A DNA stretch of 64,000 nucleotides, from the NCBI RefSeq assembly GCF_001895925.1, contig NZ_MPPI01000002.1, positions 92,095 to 156,094 of the forward strand. The letters are read 5' to 3'. The translations under genes were made by a program, and so were the position numbers. Under the pieces are notes generated by a model. The model was not told where the DNA came from and ran no database searches. It saw only the letters and a program-made list of their open reading frames with translations. The stretch's first letter is position 1. Each line of letters starts with the position of its first letter. The DNA comes from Phormidesmis priestleyi ULC007 (lineage in GTDB: Bacteria; Cyanobacteriota; Cyanobacteriia; Leptolyngbyales; Leptolyngbyaceae). Positions 8,727-17,337 of this stretch are shown piece by piece.

Positions 8727-9866
8727 TCACACCAAACAATCTTTCAAACTGTAAACAACCTGGTCTTGCTGCTCGATCGACAGTTCTGGAAACATCGGCA
8801 GAGACAGCACCTCATGGGCAGCCCGATCGGACACAGCTAACTGTCCTGGCAGATAACCCAGCGAGTGATAAATCGGTTGCAGGTGCAATGGCAATGGGTA
8901 ATAAACCATTGAGTTGACTCCCTTTGCCTGAAGTTGAGTACGGACGCGATCGCGCAGCAGTTCCTCGCCTTCAGGTTGACTCAAATCATCCACAATTCTG
9001 ACGGTGTATTGATTCCAGACGGGGCGACCGTTAGCAGGCACTTGAGGGGTCACCACTCTAGAAATGGGCTGAAGGAGTTGATGATAGCGATCGGCAACGA
9101 CTCGACGCTGATCGTTCCAGCCATCGAGATAGCGCAGTTTGATCTGCAAAATGGCTGCCTGCATTGCGTCGAGTCGGCTGTTGACTCCAAACTCTTCGTG
9201 ATAATAGCCGCTCCGTCGCCCGTGATCGCGCAGCATTCTTAACGTGGCGGCGATTTCCGGATCATTCGTGGTGATTGCGCCGCCGTCGCCACAAGCGCCT
9301 AAATTTTTGGTCGGGTAGAAGCTAAAACAGCCAATCTGCCCAAAGCTGCCGACTTTTTGACCTGCCCATTCTGCACCCGTTGCCTGAGCGCAATCTTCGA
9401 TCACGGCTAGGTGATGAGCGTTGGCGATCGCCATCAACCGCGTCATATCCGCTGGCTGCCCAAATAAGTGGACGGGAATAATCGCTTTTGTGCGAGGGTT
9501 AATCGCCGCTGCGATTTGACTCAGATCTAAGTTAAACGTCTGCGGATCGATATCGACAAAAATTGGCGTAGCTCCGACTGCGCTGATCGTTTCGCCTGTG
9601 GCAACAAAAGTGAAAGGCGTGGTGATCACCTCGTCTCCGGCTCCAATCTTTAAGGCGCGGAGTGCCAGATAAAGCGCATCGGTGCCAGAGTTGCACGACA
9701 CGCACTCAGAAACCCCCACATAACCAGCAAGCTGTTTCTCAAACGTTTCGACGATCGTGCCGCCAATATAGCGACCAGAGGCAAGCACATCTAAAACCGC
9801 TTGATTAATCTCTTCACCGATGATTTTATACTGTTCTGACAGGTCAAAAGGGGGGATGATATTCAC
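8727..9866 (-). CDS. DegT/DnrJ/EryC1/StrS-family PLP aminotransferase
   Basis: The 379-aa fold-type I aminotransferase carries the PLP-binding lysine in SFYPTKNLGACGDGG and the cofactor-phosphate motif SGTDAL near residue 60. The FTFVATGETI and HLFGQPADM blocks are typical of sugar aminotransferases acting on nucleotide-linked keto-sugars for polysaccharide or glycan synthesis. The substrate cannot be read from the sequence. It is a single gene, divergent from the FetB-like gene. Confidence 0.88.
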   Translation of the reverse strand: MNIIPPFDLSEQYKIIGEEINQAVLDVLASGRYIGGTIVETFEKQLAGYVGVSECVSCNSGTDALYLALRALKIGAGDEVITTPFTFVATGETISAVGATPIFVDIDPQTFNLDLSQIAAAINPRTKAIIPVHLFGQPADMTRLMAIANAHHLAVIEDCAQATGAEWAGQKVGSFGQIGCFSFYPTKNLGACGDGGAITTNDPEIAATLRMLRDHGRRSGYYHEEFGVNSRLDAMQAAILQIKLRYLDGWNDQRRVVADRYHQLLQPISRVVTPQVPANGRPVWNQYTVRIVDDLSQPEGEELLRDRVRTQLQAKGVNSMVYYPLPLHLQPIYHSLGYLPGQLAVSDRAAHEVLSLPMFPELSIEQQDQVVYSLKDCLV

Positions 9867-10006
9867 TCAATTGCACCACGCGCCGTAATTGCTAATGCCG
9901 CTTTCAGAAACGGTTTTCTTAGGCGTTAGACTATTAAACCTTTCAATTGTTTCAACAAATCCACTATCTGGCAAGATCGGGAGGTTGAGAAGAGCATTGA
10001 CACGGT

Positions 10007-10771
10007 ATGGATTTACTGATTCGACTTCCCTGGGCGCTGGGGCTGATTTTAGCAGCGATCGCGCTTTCATCTTGGCAAAAGCTCGGCTTAGAAGGCAGCT
10101 TGGCACTCGCGGCAGGGCGAACGATCGCCCAACTCACCGTAGTCGGCTACTTTTTGGGGGTCGTGTTTGCCTTCAAAAGTCCTTGGGCGGTGTTGGCGGT
10201 TTTAGGGGGAATGCTCATCGTTGCGTCGATCGTAGCTCGCAATCGCATCAGTCAAAAGATTCCTCGCTTGCTGCCGTTGATTGCTGGCTCGATTTTAGTT
10301 AGCACTGCTCTGACGTTGACCTACACCAGTTTGCTGATTGTGCAACCACAGCCCTGGTATGATCCGCAGACGGTGATTCCCCTCGCGGGCATTGTGTTGG
10401 GCAACGCAATGAATGGAGCGGCGATCGCGGGCGATCGCTTGGTCAGCACGCTTAACTCTAGTCAACTCGAAATTGAGACGCATCTCAGTTTGGGGGCAAC
10501 TCCTCAACAAGCGGTGGCGCAATATCGCCGAGATGCCATCAAAGCGGGGTTAATTCCGACTATCAATTCGATGATGGTGGTGGGGCTGGTGACGCTTCCT
10601 GGAATTATTACAGGTCAACTGCTGGGTGGGGCAGATCCGATCCAGGCGGCGGCGTTTCAGATGTTGATTTTGTTTATGTTGGCGTTTGCCACGTTGCTGA
10701 CTACAATACTCGTGACCCAGGGGTTGCTGCGACAGTTTTTTAACCAGGCGGCGCAGTTGATTCTGTGGTGA
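10007..10771 (+). CDS. fetB: FetB-type (UPF0014) ABC transporter permease
   Basis: The 254-aa membrane protein has about seven predicted spans and the UPF0014/FetB hallmarks: ETHLSLGATPQQAV followed by AGLIPTINSMMVVGLVTLPG and GQLLGGADP. In E. coli FetB works with the ATPase FetA to export iron. No fetA-like ATPase gene is adjacent, as in many cyanobacteria where the partner is elsewhere. The ATG at 10007 starts the first hydrophobic helix. Confidence 0.85.
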   Translation: MDLLIRLPWALGLILAAIALSSWQKLGLEGSLALAAGRTIAQLTVVGYFLGVVFAFKSPWAVLAVLGGMLIVASIVARNRISQKIPRLLPLIAGSILVSTALTLTYTSLLIVQPQPWYDPQTVIPLAGIVLGNAMNGAAIAGDRLVSTLNSSQLEIETHLSLGATPQQAVAQYRRDAIKAGLIPTINSMMVVGLVTLPGIITGQLLGGADPIQAAAFQMLILFMLAFATLLTTILVTQGLLRQFFNQAAQLILW

Positions 10772-10882
10772 GCTAATCTTTGAACGACTTTTTGGTCGCA
10801 GATTGTCCAGCGAATGTAAGAGAATATTCTCGTGAGGTTGTTAGCGATCGCTTCCAATTACTTTTATCTTTGCTGGTAGCCC

Positions 10883-11644
10883 TTGAATCCTTATCTCAAG
10901 CGTTCCGTTCCGTCAGTCTTTAAAGGCATCGCTCTGTTTACGCCCGGTGGAGATTTGGTCTATTGCATCGACCCCGGCAAACAAGGACGGTGGCACTTAA
11001 ACCTGTGTGCGACATTACAGGAAATTTTAGAGCTACCTGAACCGCCCCATTTTTTAGTGCCTTGCTATACGGCGACGCTCGATCGCTGGCTTGATTCTGC
11101 CACTCGACAAGTGAGAACTTTTGCCGAAGCCTATCCGCTCGTCTTTCGCTATCGGGCGCTATTAGATGCCGTGTTTGAGACTCAGCACATCAACTGGCAG
11201 ATCGCACCCTTACCAGAAGAGGTCTGCGAACCAGCGCTGCTGGCCACCTATCGAGCGCAGTTTCCCCAACTTTGGGAGAGCCACGATTTGGTGATTCGAG
11301 TTGACAGCCCGATCGAGCGCCCCGAATCTGCTCATCGTCCTGCGATCGCGTTTTCTCAAAATTACACTCAGGGCTATGTGTTGCGGCTGTTTGTGTCGGG
11401 CTATAGTGCAGCAACTCAGCGAATTTTAGAGAACTTGCATCAACTCTTAGAAGAGTCGCTCAGTCACCCTTATACACTGAAAGTAATCGACATTTTTACA
11501 CACCCAGAACAGGCAGAAATCGATCAGGTTTCGGCAACTCCAACGCTGGTCAAGGTTTATCCGCGCCCAGTGCGACGAATTGTGGGAGACCTCAACGATG
11601 TCAATCGGGTGTTGCGAATGTTGGGAGCGCCAGGTGAAAGATAA
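10883..11644 (+). CDS. KaiB-like domain protein with a 130-residue N-terminal extension
   Basis: The C-terminal ~90 residues (from [11 protein letters not shown]) match the KaiB thioredoxin-like fold: [32 protein letters not shown]. The VGDL tail holds the Gly and Asp at the positions that control fold switching in KaiB. The N-terminal half ([21 protein letters not shown]...) is a separate unrecognised domain, so the protein is 253 aa rather than about 105. Translation appears to start at TTG 10883, since no ATG or GTG precedes the conserved beginning. Ten bases separate its stop from cofH, so the two are probably one transcript. A clock role is not established. Confidence 0.8.
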   Translation: MNPYLKRSVPSVFKGIALFTPGGDLVYCIDPGKQGRWHLNLCATLQEILELPEPPHFLVPCYTATLDRWLDSATRQVRTFAEAYPLVFRYRALLDAVFETQHINWQIAPLPEEVCEPALLATYRAQFPQLWESHDLVIRVDSPIERPESAHRPAIAFSQNYTQGYVLRLFVSGYSAATQRILENLHQLLEESLSHPYTLKVIDIFTHPEQAEIDQVSATPTLVKVYPRPVRRIVGDLNDVNRVLRMLGAPGER

Positions 11645-11654
11645 AGGGCAAACG

Positions 11655-12827
11655 ATGAACGTCACAGAGATTCTAGAACGAGCGATCGCAGGCGATGACC
11701 TGTCGCCTGAAGCAGGGGTAGTGTTGCTGAAGCAAACTGAGCAGGGGAAGATCGAGCAAATTCGCGACACTGCCGATCAACTTCGACGACGACAAGCGGG
11801 CGAAACAGTGACTTACGTGATCAATCGCAATATTAACTTCACCAACATCTGTGAGCAACACTGTAGCTTTTGTGCATTTCGACGAGACAGTGGAGATGAA
11901 GGCGCTTATTGGCTCGATCGGGCACAAATCTTAGAAAAGACCACTGATGCGGTCGATCGTGGAGCAACTGAGATTTGTATGCAGGGTGGCTTAAACCCAG
12001 AGGCGCAGATTAACGGGGCATCGCTCCCCTATTACTTAAAAGTGATTGAAACGATTAAATCTGAGTTTCCTGATCTGCATCTCCACGCATTTTCGCCGCA
12101 AGAAGTCGAGTTTATCGCCCGAAAAGATGGCTTGACGTTTGCAGAAGTGATTGTTGCACTGCGAGAAGGCGGAGTCGGTTCGATGCCCGGAACGGCGGCT
12201 GAAGTGTTAGACGACGAAGTGCGGCGAATTCTTTGCCCTGAAAAGATCAACTCAGAAACCTGGTTAGAAATTGTCAAAACCACCCACCAGCAAGGACTCC
12301 CCACCACTAGCACGATGCTCTCAGGGCACATCGAAACCCCAAAGCAGCAGATGCGACACCTAGAATTGATCCGATCGCTCCAACAATCTGCCAAAACCCA
12401 CGGCTACACAGGGATCACTGAATTTATTCTGCTGCCATTCGTCGGGCAAGAAGCGCCAAAACCTCTACGTCGGCGAGTCGGACGCGATCAGCCCGTTCTC
12501 TCTGATGCCCTCTTGCTGATGGCAGTCGCCCGGATCTTTCTAGGTAACTGGATTCCCAATCATCAGCCAAGTTGGGTCAAACTGGGGCTAGAAGGAGCCG
12601 TAGAAGCGCTGCAATGGGGTTGTAACGATATCGGCGGCACCCTGATGGAGGAGCACATTACGACGATGGCAGGCGCTTTGGGCGGCACCTGTATGGAAGT
12701 GGAGACATTGCAACAAGCGATCGCAGCGATCGATCGTCCGCATCAGCAGCGAGATACGCTTTACAGAAAAGTGGTCACAAAGTCGCCCATGATCAGACAG
12801 AAAGCTGGCACTTTGACAAACCCCTAG
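11655..12827 (+). CDS. cofH: CofH, F0 synthase subunit 2 (radical SAM)
   Basis: CofH joins 5-amino-6-ribitylaminouracil to a tyrosine-derived radical in making 7,8-didemethyl-8-hydroxy-5-deazariboflavin (F0). The radical-SAM cysteines are C66, C70 and C73 (CEQHCSFC). [12 protein letters not shown] and [12 protein letters not shown] are typical of the MqnC/CofH group. The start at ATG 11655 is chosen; the longer frame overlaps the KaiB-like gene. The 390 aa suit CofH. CofG is not in the window. In cyanobacteria F0 is the antenna of 8-HDF photolyases, which fits phr at 2580-4034. Confidence 0.9.
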   Translation: MNVTEILERAIAGDDLSPEAGVVLLKQTEQGKIEQIRDTADQLRRRQAGETVTYVINRNINFTNICEQHCSFCAFRRDSGDEGAYWLDRAQILEKTTDAVDRGATEICMQGGLNPEAQINGASLPYYLKVIETIKSEFPDLHLHAFSPQEVEFIARKDGLTFAEVIVALREGGVGSMPGTAAEVLDDEVRRILCPEKINSETWLEIVKTTHQQGLPTTSTMLSGHIETPKQQMRHLELIRSLQQSAKTHGYTGITEFILLPFVGQEAPKPLRRRVGRDQPVLSDALLLMAVARIFLGNWIPNHQPSWVKLGLEGAVEALQWGCNDIGGTLMEEHITTMAGALGGTCMEVETLQQAIAAIDRPHQQRDTLYRKVVTKSPMIRQKAGTLTNP

Positions 12828-12894
12828 CAAGATTCATAAAGAACGTGCATACTTTCTAAGTGATCACGGCGTTGCTAACATTTTTCTGCTATTG

Positions 12895-14682
12895 ATGAAA
12901 GCCAAAACTAAACCTCGATCGCAAAAGCTTCTTCTGTTGCTAACACTCGGAGCCTCTGCTCTTCTCATTGGTGGCGGAGCGGTGACTTATTGGCTGGTGT
13001 CTCGGCAAGGGCGCTTGAGCGTTATGCCAGTCGGCGCGAATGTCGTTCCTCAAGATGCGCTGATGGTCGTGTCAGTCTCGACCGAGCCAAGTCAGTGGGA
13101 GCGGCTGCGATCGTTTGGCACTCCTCGCAGTCAAGCCGCTTTTGACCAAAATTTGGCGCAGTTGCGCGATCGCTTTCTCACCAGCAAAGGGCTAGATTTT
13201 CAGCGAGATGTGCAGCCCTGGGTGGGCAAAGAAGTGACGCTGGCGTTTTTATCACCTCAGTTAGGAGTGTCGGTGCCCGCTCCGTCTCAGCCCGCTCTAC
13301 CTGCCAACCCTGAACCGACGGTGATGGTGCTGCCGATCGCTAATCCCGCCAAGGCAAAAGAGATTTTAGATCAGTCTTCAGCCACTAAGACTGGTCGGTG
13401 GTCAGTCCGCAAATATAAGGCCGTAGACGTTCGCGAAATGCTGGGCACCCCGGCGCAAAGTGTGTCGATCGCCGCGCTAGATACCCAGTTGGTCGTTGCA
13501 ACAACTCCAAAGGCGATCGACCGAGCGATCGACACTTATAAAGGGGGCAAAGCGCTCTCTGGCACTCCCGGTTATGGGAACGCTTTAGAACAGATTAAAG
13601 CCGAGCAATCTTTGGGAAGTGTGTATGTCAATATTCCTGCACTGGTTAACTCGTCGTCGGCAAACTCTAATCGTCCAGTGCCGTCCCAAGGGTTGATGAA
13701 CCAGCTTCAGCAAAACCAAGGGCTTGCTGCCACGGCAACGATCGAGCCTGACGGCATTCAATTTAAAACGATTTGGTGGCTGACTCCCAACAGCAAGCAA
13801 CGGTTTGAGGGCAGAAACACCGCCAAGATCATGCCAAGTCGTCTTCCAGCAGAGACACTAAGAATGGCATCCGGCGGGGACTTAAAGCAATTTTGGCAAG
13901 AGTTTACCCAAGGGGCTTCTTCAAGTTTGGTGCGCTATATTTTTCCGCAGGGACTATTGAGCAACCCAGAAAAGCTGCGCCAGGGAGTCAAATCATCAGT
14001 GGGTTTAGATCTAGATCAAGACTTGCTTAACTGGATGCAGGGAGAATTTGCGATCGCGCTGATTCCGTCTCCTCAAAAATCGTCATCCCCTTCACCGACC
14101 AGTTTGGTATTTATGGTGCAAAGCAACGATCGTCGCAGCGCAGAAAAAACGCTAAAACAGCTAGACGAAGTGATGGCAAGCAAATATACCTTTAAAGTCG
14201 AGGACGCAAAAGTTGAGGGTCAGTCGGTGGTCAACTGGTCGCTGCCAACGGGGGATATCAGCGTGACTCACGGTTGGCTAGATGGCGATGTCGCATTTCT
14301 CAGCCTCAATCTGGGGGCTTCTGCGGCTCCGAGCTTCTTACCAAAGCCTGCAAATTCGCTAGCTGAAAATGAAGCGTTTAGAAAAACGACCAAAACCACG
14401 CTAGAGCAGAATAATGGGCACTTCTTTATGGATGTCGATCGCGCCCTCAGCCTCAATAATTTCTTCCCATTACTGCAATTGCCCCCAATGAATCGCATGG
14501 TGCTAGAAGCCACAAAATCGATCGGGGTCACATCGGCTGTGACGAGCGATCGCACTACTCGTTACGACATTTTTGTCACCTTGCAAAAAGGCAATCAGCC
14601 TGGAGTGTTGCCTAGCCCTAGTGCGTCTCCGAGCGGGGGTGCTAGTCCATTACCCCTTCCTTCAGCGTCGCCGTCTCCCTAG
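12895..14682 (+). CDS. DUF3352-type exported protein
   Basis: The ATG at 12895 follows a TTG by three bases and is the likelier start. The protein (595 aa) opens with a charged N-terminus and one hydrophobic segment (about 10-35) that acts as signal or anchor. The long soluble region begins with the VVPQDALMVVSVSTEPSQW type sequence of DUF3352 proteins. The C-terminus is a Pro/Ser-rich tail (about 570-595). DUF3352 proteins are widespread in cyanobacteria with unknown function. It begins 68 bases after cofH and could be on the same transcript. Confidence 0.75.
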   Translation: MKAKTKPRSQKLLLLLTLGASALLIGGGAVTYWLVSRQGRLSVMPVGANVVPQDALMVVSVSTEPSQWERLRSFGTPRSQAAFDQNLAQLRDRFLTSKGLDFQRDVQPWVGKEVTLAFLSPQLGVSVPAPSQPALPANPEPTVMVLPIANPAKAKEILDQSSATKTGRWSVRKYKAVDVREMLGTPAQSVSIAALDTQLVVATTPKAIDRAIDTYKGGKALSGTPGYGNALEQIKAEQSLGSVYVNIPALVNSSSANSNRPVPSQGLMNQLQQNQGLAATATIEPDGIQFKTIWWLTPNSKQRFEGRNTAKIMPSRLPAETLRMASGGDLKQFWQEFTQGASSSLVRYIFPQGLLSNPEKLRQGVKSSVGLDLDQDLLNWMQGEFAIALIPSPQKSSSPSPTSLVFMVQSNDRRSAEKTLKQLDEVMASKYTFKVEDAKVEGQSVVNWSLPTGDISVTHGWLDGDVAFLSLNLGASAAPSFLPKPANSLAENEAFRKTTKTTLEQNNGHFFMDVDRALSLNNFFPLLQLPPMNRMVLEATKSIGVTSAVTSDRTTRYDIFVTLQKGNQPGVLPSPSASPSGGASPLPLPSASPSP

Positions 14683-15035
14683 GGAGTCGCATGAAAATGA
14701 GATTACATCACCAATGGCTAAATGATTCATCAGCAGGGACAAGCTGACGATCGAGCTAATATGGCACCCATTCTGCGATGGCATAACTGTCTGAATAGTA
14801 GACTGTTCATGCCCTTTTGACTGTTGACCGAATGCTATCATTTCCCTTTACTTTTTTCTTTCTCTTTAACAGCGCCCCGCAAACGGAACGCTAACGACCC
14901 CGTTCACCCGCCGCTAGTAGCTTCTCGAACTCCGCGAAGAGACTCTATACGGTCAGTGTGCAACGGATTGTTAGACCGCTTCTCACTGGTCTCGCTTATG
15001 ATAAACGCATTCTCGTATGTTTGGGAGTTTGAACT
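14683..15035. other. intergenic region with attC-like site
   Basis: The 353 bases between the DUF3352 gene and the small ORF at 15036 hold no convincing gene. The recognisable structure is the attC-like inverted repeat at 14889-14976, which marks the left edge of the accessory island. Confidence 0.6.
14889..14976 (+). repeat. integron attC-like site A
   Basis: Left half: CGCTAAC (14889-14895), spacer, CGTTCAC (14901-14907). Right half: GTGCAACG (14958-14965), spacer GATT, GTTAGAC (14970-14976). The right outer box matches the R' consensus GTTRRRY. The inner boxes pair except for one extra base on the right arm, the extrahelical base typical of attC. The left outer box only partly fits RYYYAAC. 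The 88-base length and orientation match site B at 17338-17424. Confidence 0.5.
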
Positions 15036-15254
15036 ATGTCTCTCTTTGAGTTGATTCCTTTAGTGAACAATCTGAGCCAGTCGGACAAATTATCACTCTT
15101 CAAACTTCTAGCCGCACAAATCCCAGACGCTGAACTACAAGTCATCTTTTCTGCATCAGAGTATCCAGTTTGGTCGCCCTACGATGCAACAGAAGCTGCA
15201 CACATTCTGATGCAGATGATCCAGGATGACCAAGAGGCATCAACTCATGCCTAG
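15036..15254 (+). CDS. small protein paired with a retropepsin-like gene
   Basis: The 72-aa soluble acidic protein (MSLFELIPLVNNLSQSDKLS...) is unlike characterised families. Its stop overlaps the ATG of the next gene (ATGCCTAG), so the two are translationally coupled. Helical, Leu-rich N-terminal sequence recalls small partner proteins of toxin-antitoxin-like pairs, but no toxin motif is present in the partner. It is the first gene inside the island after attC-like site A. Confidence 0.6.
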   Translation: MSLFELIPLVNNLSQSDKLSLFKLLAAQIPDAELQVIFSASEYPVWSPYDATEAAHILMQMIQDDQEASTHA

Positions 15255-15641
15255 TACAATCGAATTTCCCTTTTCTGACGATGAAGCATTACCCACAATT
15301 CCCATCACTCTGAGTCATTCAAGCTTTTCTGTCTCCACGAATGCACTGCTGGATACTGTGGGTCTACGGTTAATCTATTACCTTATGACATCGGGCTACA
15401 ATTGGGTGCAATTTGGGAGGAACAAACTGTCCGCTTGCCATTGGCTGGGAATCTTGCAAGGGTTGAAGCACGAGGTATGTTTGTGCATATTCAAATTGGA
15501 AATTTGGAACCCGCTCGCCTAGCATTTGCTTGGGCACAAGCCTCTCAGATACCCTTAATCCTTGGACAAACAAACTTCTTTCGAGAATTCGATGTCTGTT
15601 TTCAGCGATCGCGACGCACGATCGAAGTTACTCGCTTCTAA
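15247..15641 (+). pseudogene. retropepsin-like (clan AA) aspartyl protease gene, frameshifted
   Basis: The first frame reads MPSTIEFPFSDDEALP...STNALLDT and then leaves frame. The continuation in another frame reads LPYDIGLQLGAIWEEQ...PLILGQTNFFREFDVCF and ends at 15641. Removing two bases within ACTGTGGGTCT (about 15355-15364) restores ALLDTGSTVNLLPYD, the D-T/S-G catalytic signature of single-domain aspartyl proteases, and joins both frames. The two frames are offset by two, as such an insertion predicts. The break falls at the active site, so the product is inactive unless recoded. A sequencing error would also explain it. Confidence 0.8.
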
Positions 15642-15775
15642 CAAGCGCTGATATCGATCGCCCCAATCTTGCCATAATTGCCTTCCTCGACTTGAGGGCG
15701 CACTTGAGTTTCATAGGTCTCATCGCCATATCGAGCGAATTCTTCTTTGCTGTAGCGGGGTTGCCGGACTGCCAT
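15638..15775 (-). pseudogene. truncated small gene, N-terminal fragment of 45 codons
   Basis: ATG at 15775 opens MAVRQPRYSKEEFARYGDE, continuing through YETQVRPQVEEGNYGKIGAID to a stop in ISAC. This resembles the start of a cyanobacterial small hypothetical family that normally runs to about 80-95 residues (recalled from family knowledge, not searched). Here it ends early at a TAG formed in CTAACAAGCGCTG, overlapping the last bases of the convergent protease frame. The coincidence of the breakpoint with a CTAAC motif like those in the attC-like sites is suggestive of a recombination junction. Confidence 0.5.
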
Positions 15776-16049
15776 AGGTTTGACCTTATTCCAACTTTTG
15801 TTCCTCTATTCTAACCTGAGCATTCGGCGTAACTATTGTCCAGAGAATAGATGATGTTAGGTTTCGGTACACTTTATCTGACCTACAAGTGAGCGATCGC
15901 CTCCTCCCGGCATCAACCTCTCTAAATCCTGAACTACAGAATCGCTCGCCCTCAAAACTTAACGTCTCCTATTAATCCAAAGTTGCTAGGTGAGTTTTGA
16001 TTCTTCCGAGATCTCTTTTTCGTATCTTTTGCTATGGAAAACTATATAA

Positions 16050-16862
16050 CTAATTCAAATCCACAACCTCCAATTGGTATTGGCTGACATAGCTCAACGT
16101 AATCCCACACTTATCAAGATCTGGACTATTTTTATAATCTTCGGGAAAATCTTTAGGAAAATAGAACGTCGCCTCATCATATCTAAAGGATAAAACTATG
16201 GGTCTTGTTTCTCCAGCTTTCAAATTCTTAACTCTACCAATATTATCTACAAATTGACTCCCTTTTAAACTCTGACAAATAGGCAGAAGGTTGGAACCTT
16301 CCTTAGGGTATATTCCCCAACCAGATACAGTGCCTTTGACTTTAATTGAAAATTCTTTTACATCAATATTGCTTGTATTTGTTACTGTTCCGTCAAATGT
16401 AGAAAAGTCTGAACCTTTAACTACTCTTGCGTTGAGTTCGATATCCTCTGGCTTCGGTTTCAATTCAGATGTATAAGAGGGCGATTGAGGTGATTCTGTT
16501 GATGCTTCAGAAGAGGGAGTTGGGGATGGAGAAGGGGATGGTACAGAAGAATAAGGCGTTATAGAAGATTGAGGTGATTCTGTTGATGCTTCAGAAGAAG
16601 GAGTCGGGGATGGAGAAGGGGATGGTACAGGAGAATAAGGCGTTATAGAAGGAGGTATGGATGAATTTTCTTGAATGCGAGATTGTATCTCTTTTACGCC
16701 AGTCTTCGCTCCAAGTCCAACCATTCCCGATACAAAAAAGATGAGGAAAAGATTGGATAGGATAACGACCCAATTACCAGCTTCAATGTTGACTTGAAGA
16801 TACCGAAAATAATCTCGACCAACTTGAATCAGATCTCGACCTGCATTCCCTTTTTGAGACAC
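16050..16862 (-). CDS. membrane-anchored Pro/Ser-rich protein with tandem 28-residue duplication
   Basis: The start chosen is GTG 16862: it follows the previous gene's stop and has AGGGGAAAT at good spacing, while longer versions overlap the upstream gene. N-terminal VSQKGNAGRDLIQVGRDY leads into one membrane span (about 35-58). A Pro/Ser/Thr linker follows, holding two near-identical 28-residue units (SITPYSPVPSPSPSPTPSSE...), and then a C-terminal domain of about 120 residues (GTVTNTSNIDVKEFSIKVKG...) that looks like an FxLYD/CARDB-like beta-sandwich. Function unknown. It is likely co-transcribed with the 83-aa protein upstream. Confidence 0.65.
   Translation of the reverse strand: MSQKGNAGRDLIQVGRDYFRYLQVNIEAGNWVVILSNLFLIFFVSGMVGLGAKTGVKEIQSRIQENSSIPPSITPYSPVPSPSPSPTPSSEASTESPQSSITPYSSVPSPSPSPTPSSEASTESPQSPSYTSELKPKPEDIELNARVVKGSDFSTFDGTVTNTSNIDVKEFSIKVKGTVSGWGIYPKEGSNLLPICQSLKGSQFVDNIGRVKNLKAGETRPIVLSFRYDEATFYFPKDFPEDYKNSPDLDKCGITLSYVSQYQLEVVDLN
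16483..16650 (-). repeat. 84-bp tandem duplication inside a coding sequence
   Basis: 16483-16566 and 16567-16650 are near-identical 84-base units differing at a handful of positions, encoding the Pro/Ser-rich linker of the 16050-16862 protein. The high identity indicates a recent slippage or unequal-crossover event. Confidence 0.9.
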
Positions 16863-16873
16863 GGCTATTTCCC

Positions 16874-17125
16874 CTATGGCTTTGTCGTTCTTTCTGTTGA
16901 GGTCGAACCGGGTTGGGGTGAAGACTGTTGAGGATTTCCTGAACCAGTAAGCCATCCAGAATTCACTGCCCAGGCTAATCCTCCTGAAGCCAAAACACCA
17001 AATAGAAAAAATGGAATCCAAACATTGACTCGTGTAGAGGCAATTTTATTTCCGCCAATTACCTCTGCATTCCTTCCTGCTTTTACTTGTTGAACAGGTC
17101 TTTCATCAGGTCGATTGTTTGTCAT
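16874..17125 (-). CDS. small single-span membrane protein, AGRN/VIGGNK motif
   Basis: ATG at 17125 is preferred over an upstream TTG. The 83-aa product has VQQVKAGRNAEVIGGNK at its N-terminus, one membrane helix (about 35-57) and a short Ser/Thr/Pro tail. The N-terminal motif parallels QKGNAGRDLIQVGRDY in the next protein. Such AGR(D/N) motifs occur in cyanobacterial signalling and effector-associated proteins, but no function can be assigned. The next gene starts 12 bases downstream. Confidence 0.55.
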   Translation of the reverse strand: MTNNRPDERPVQQVKAGRNAEVIGGNKIASTRVNVWIPFFLFGVLASGGLAWAVNSGWLTGSGNPQQSSPQPGSTSTERTTKP

Positions 17126-17337
17126 TTTCTTAATTCTTGATATCAATTTAGTAAACAGCTATTTCGGGTCTGTCGTTTAAGCAGCACGCAAAGGCAAAGT
17201 TGCTATACAGTAGACGTTGCTCATATAAAAATGGGTTATTTTGCTTGAGGTATTTCCTGTCAATATCTGCTCACCAAAGCCCTTAACCTCCGCGACAAAT
17301 CGATTATTTTTCGGTAACGAGAGTCTCGATAGAAGAC

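Noticed and set aside
14824-15054. 76-codon plus-strand frame overlapping attC-like site A
   Set aside because: It crosses the inverted repeat and overlaps the better-supported 72-aa gene at 15036.
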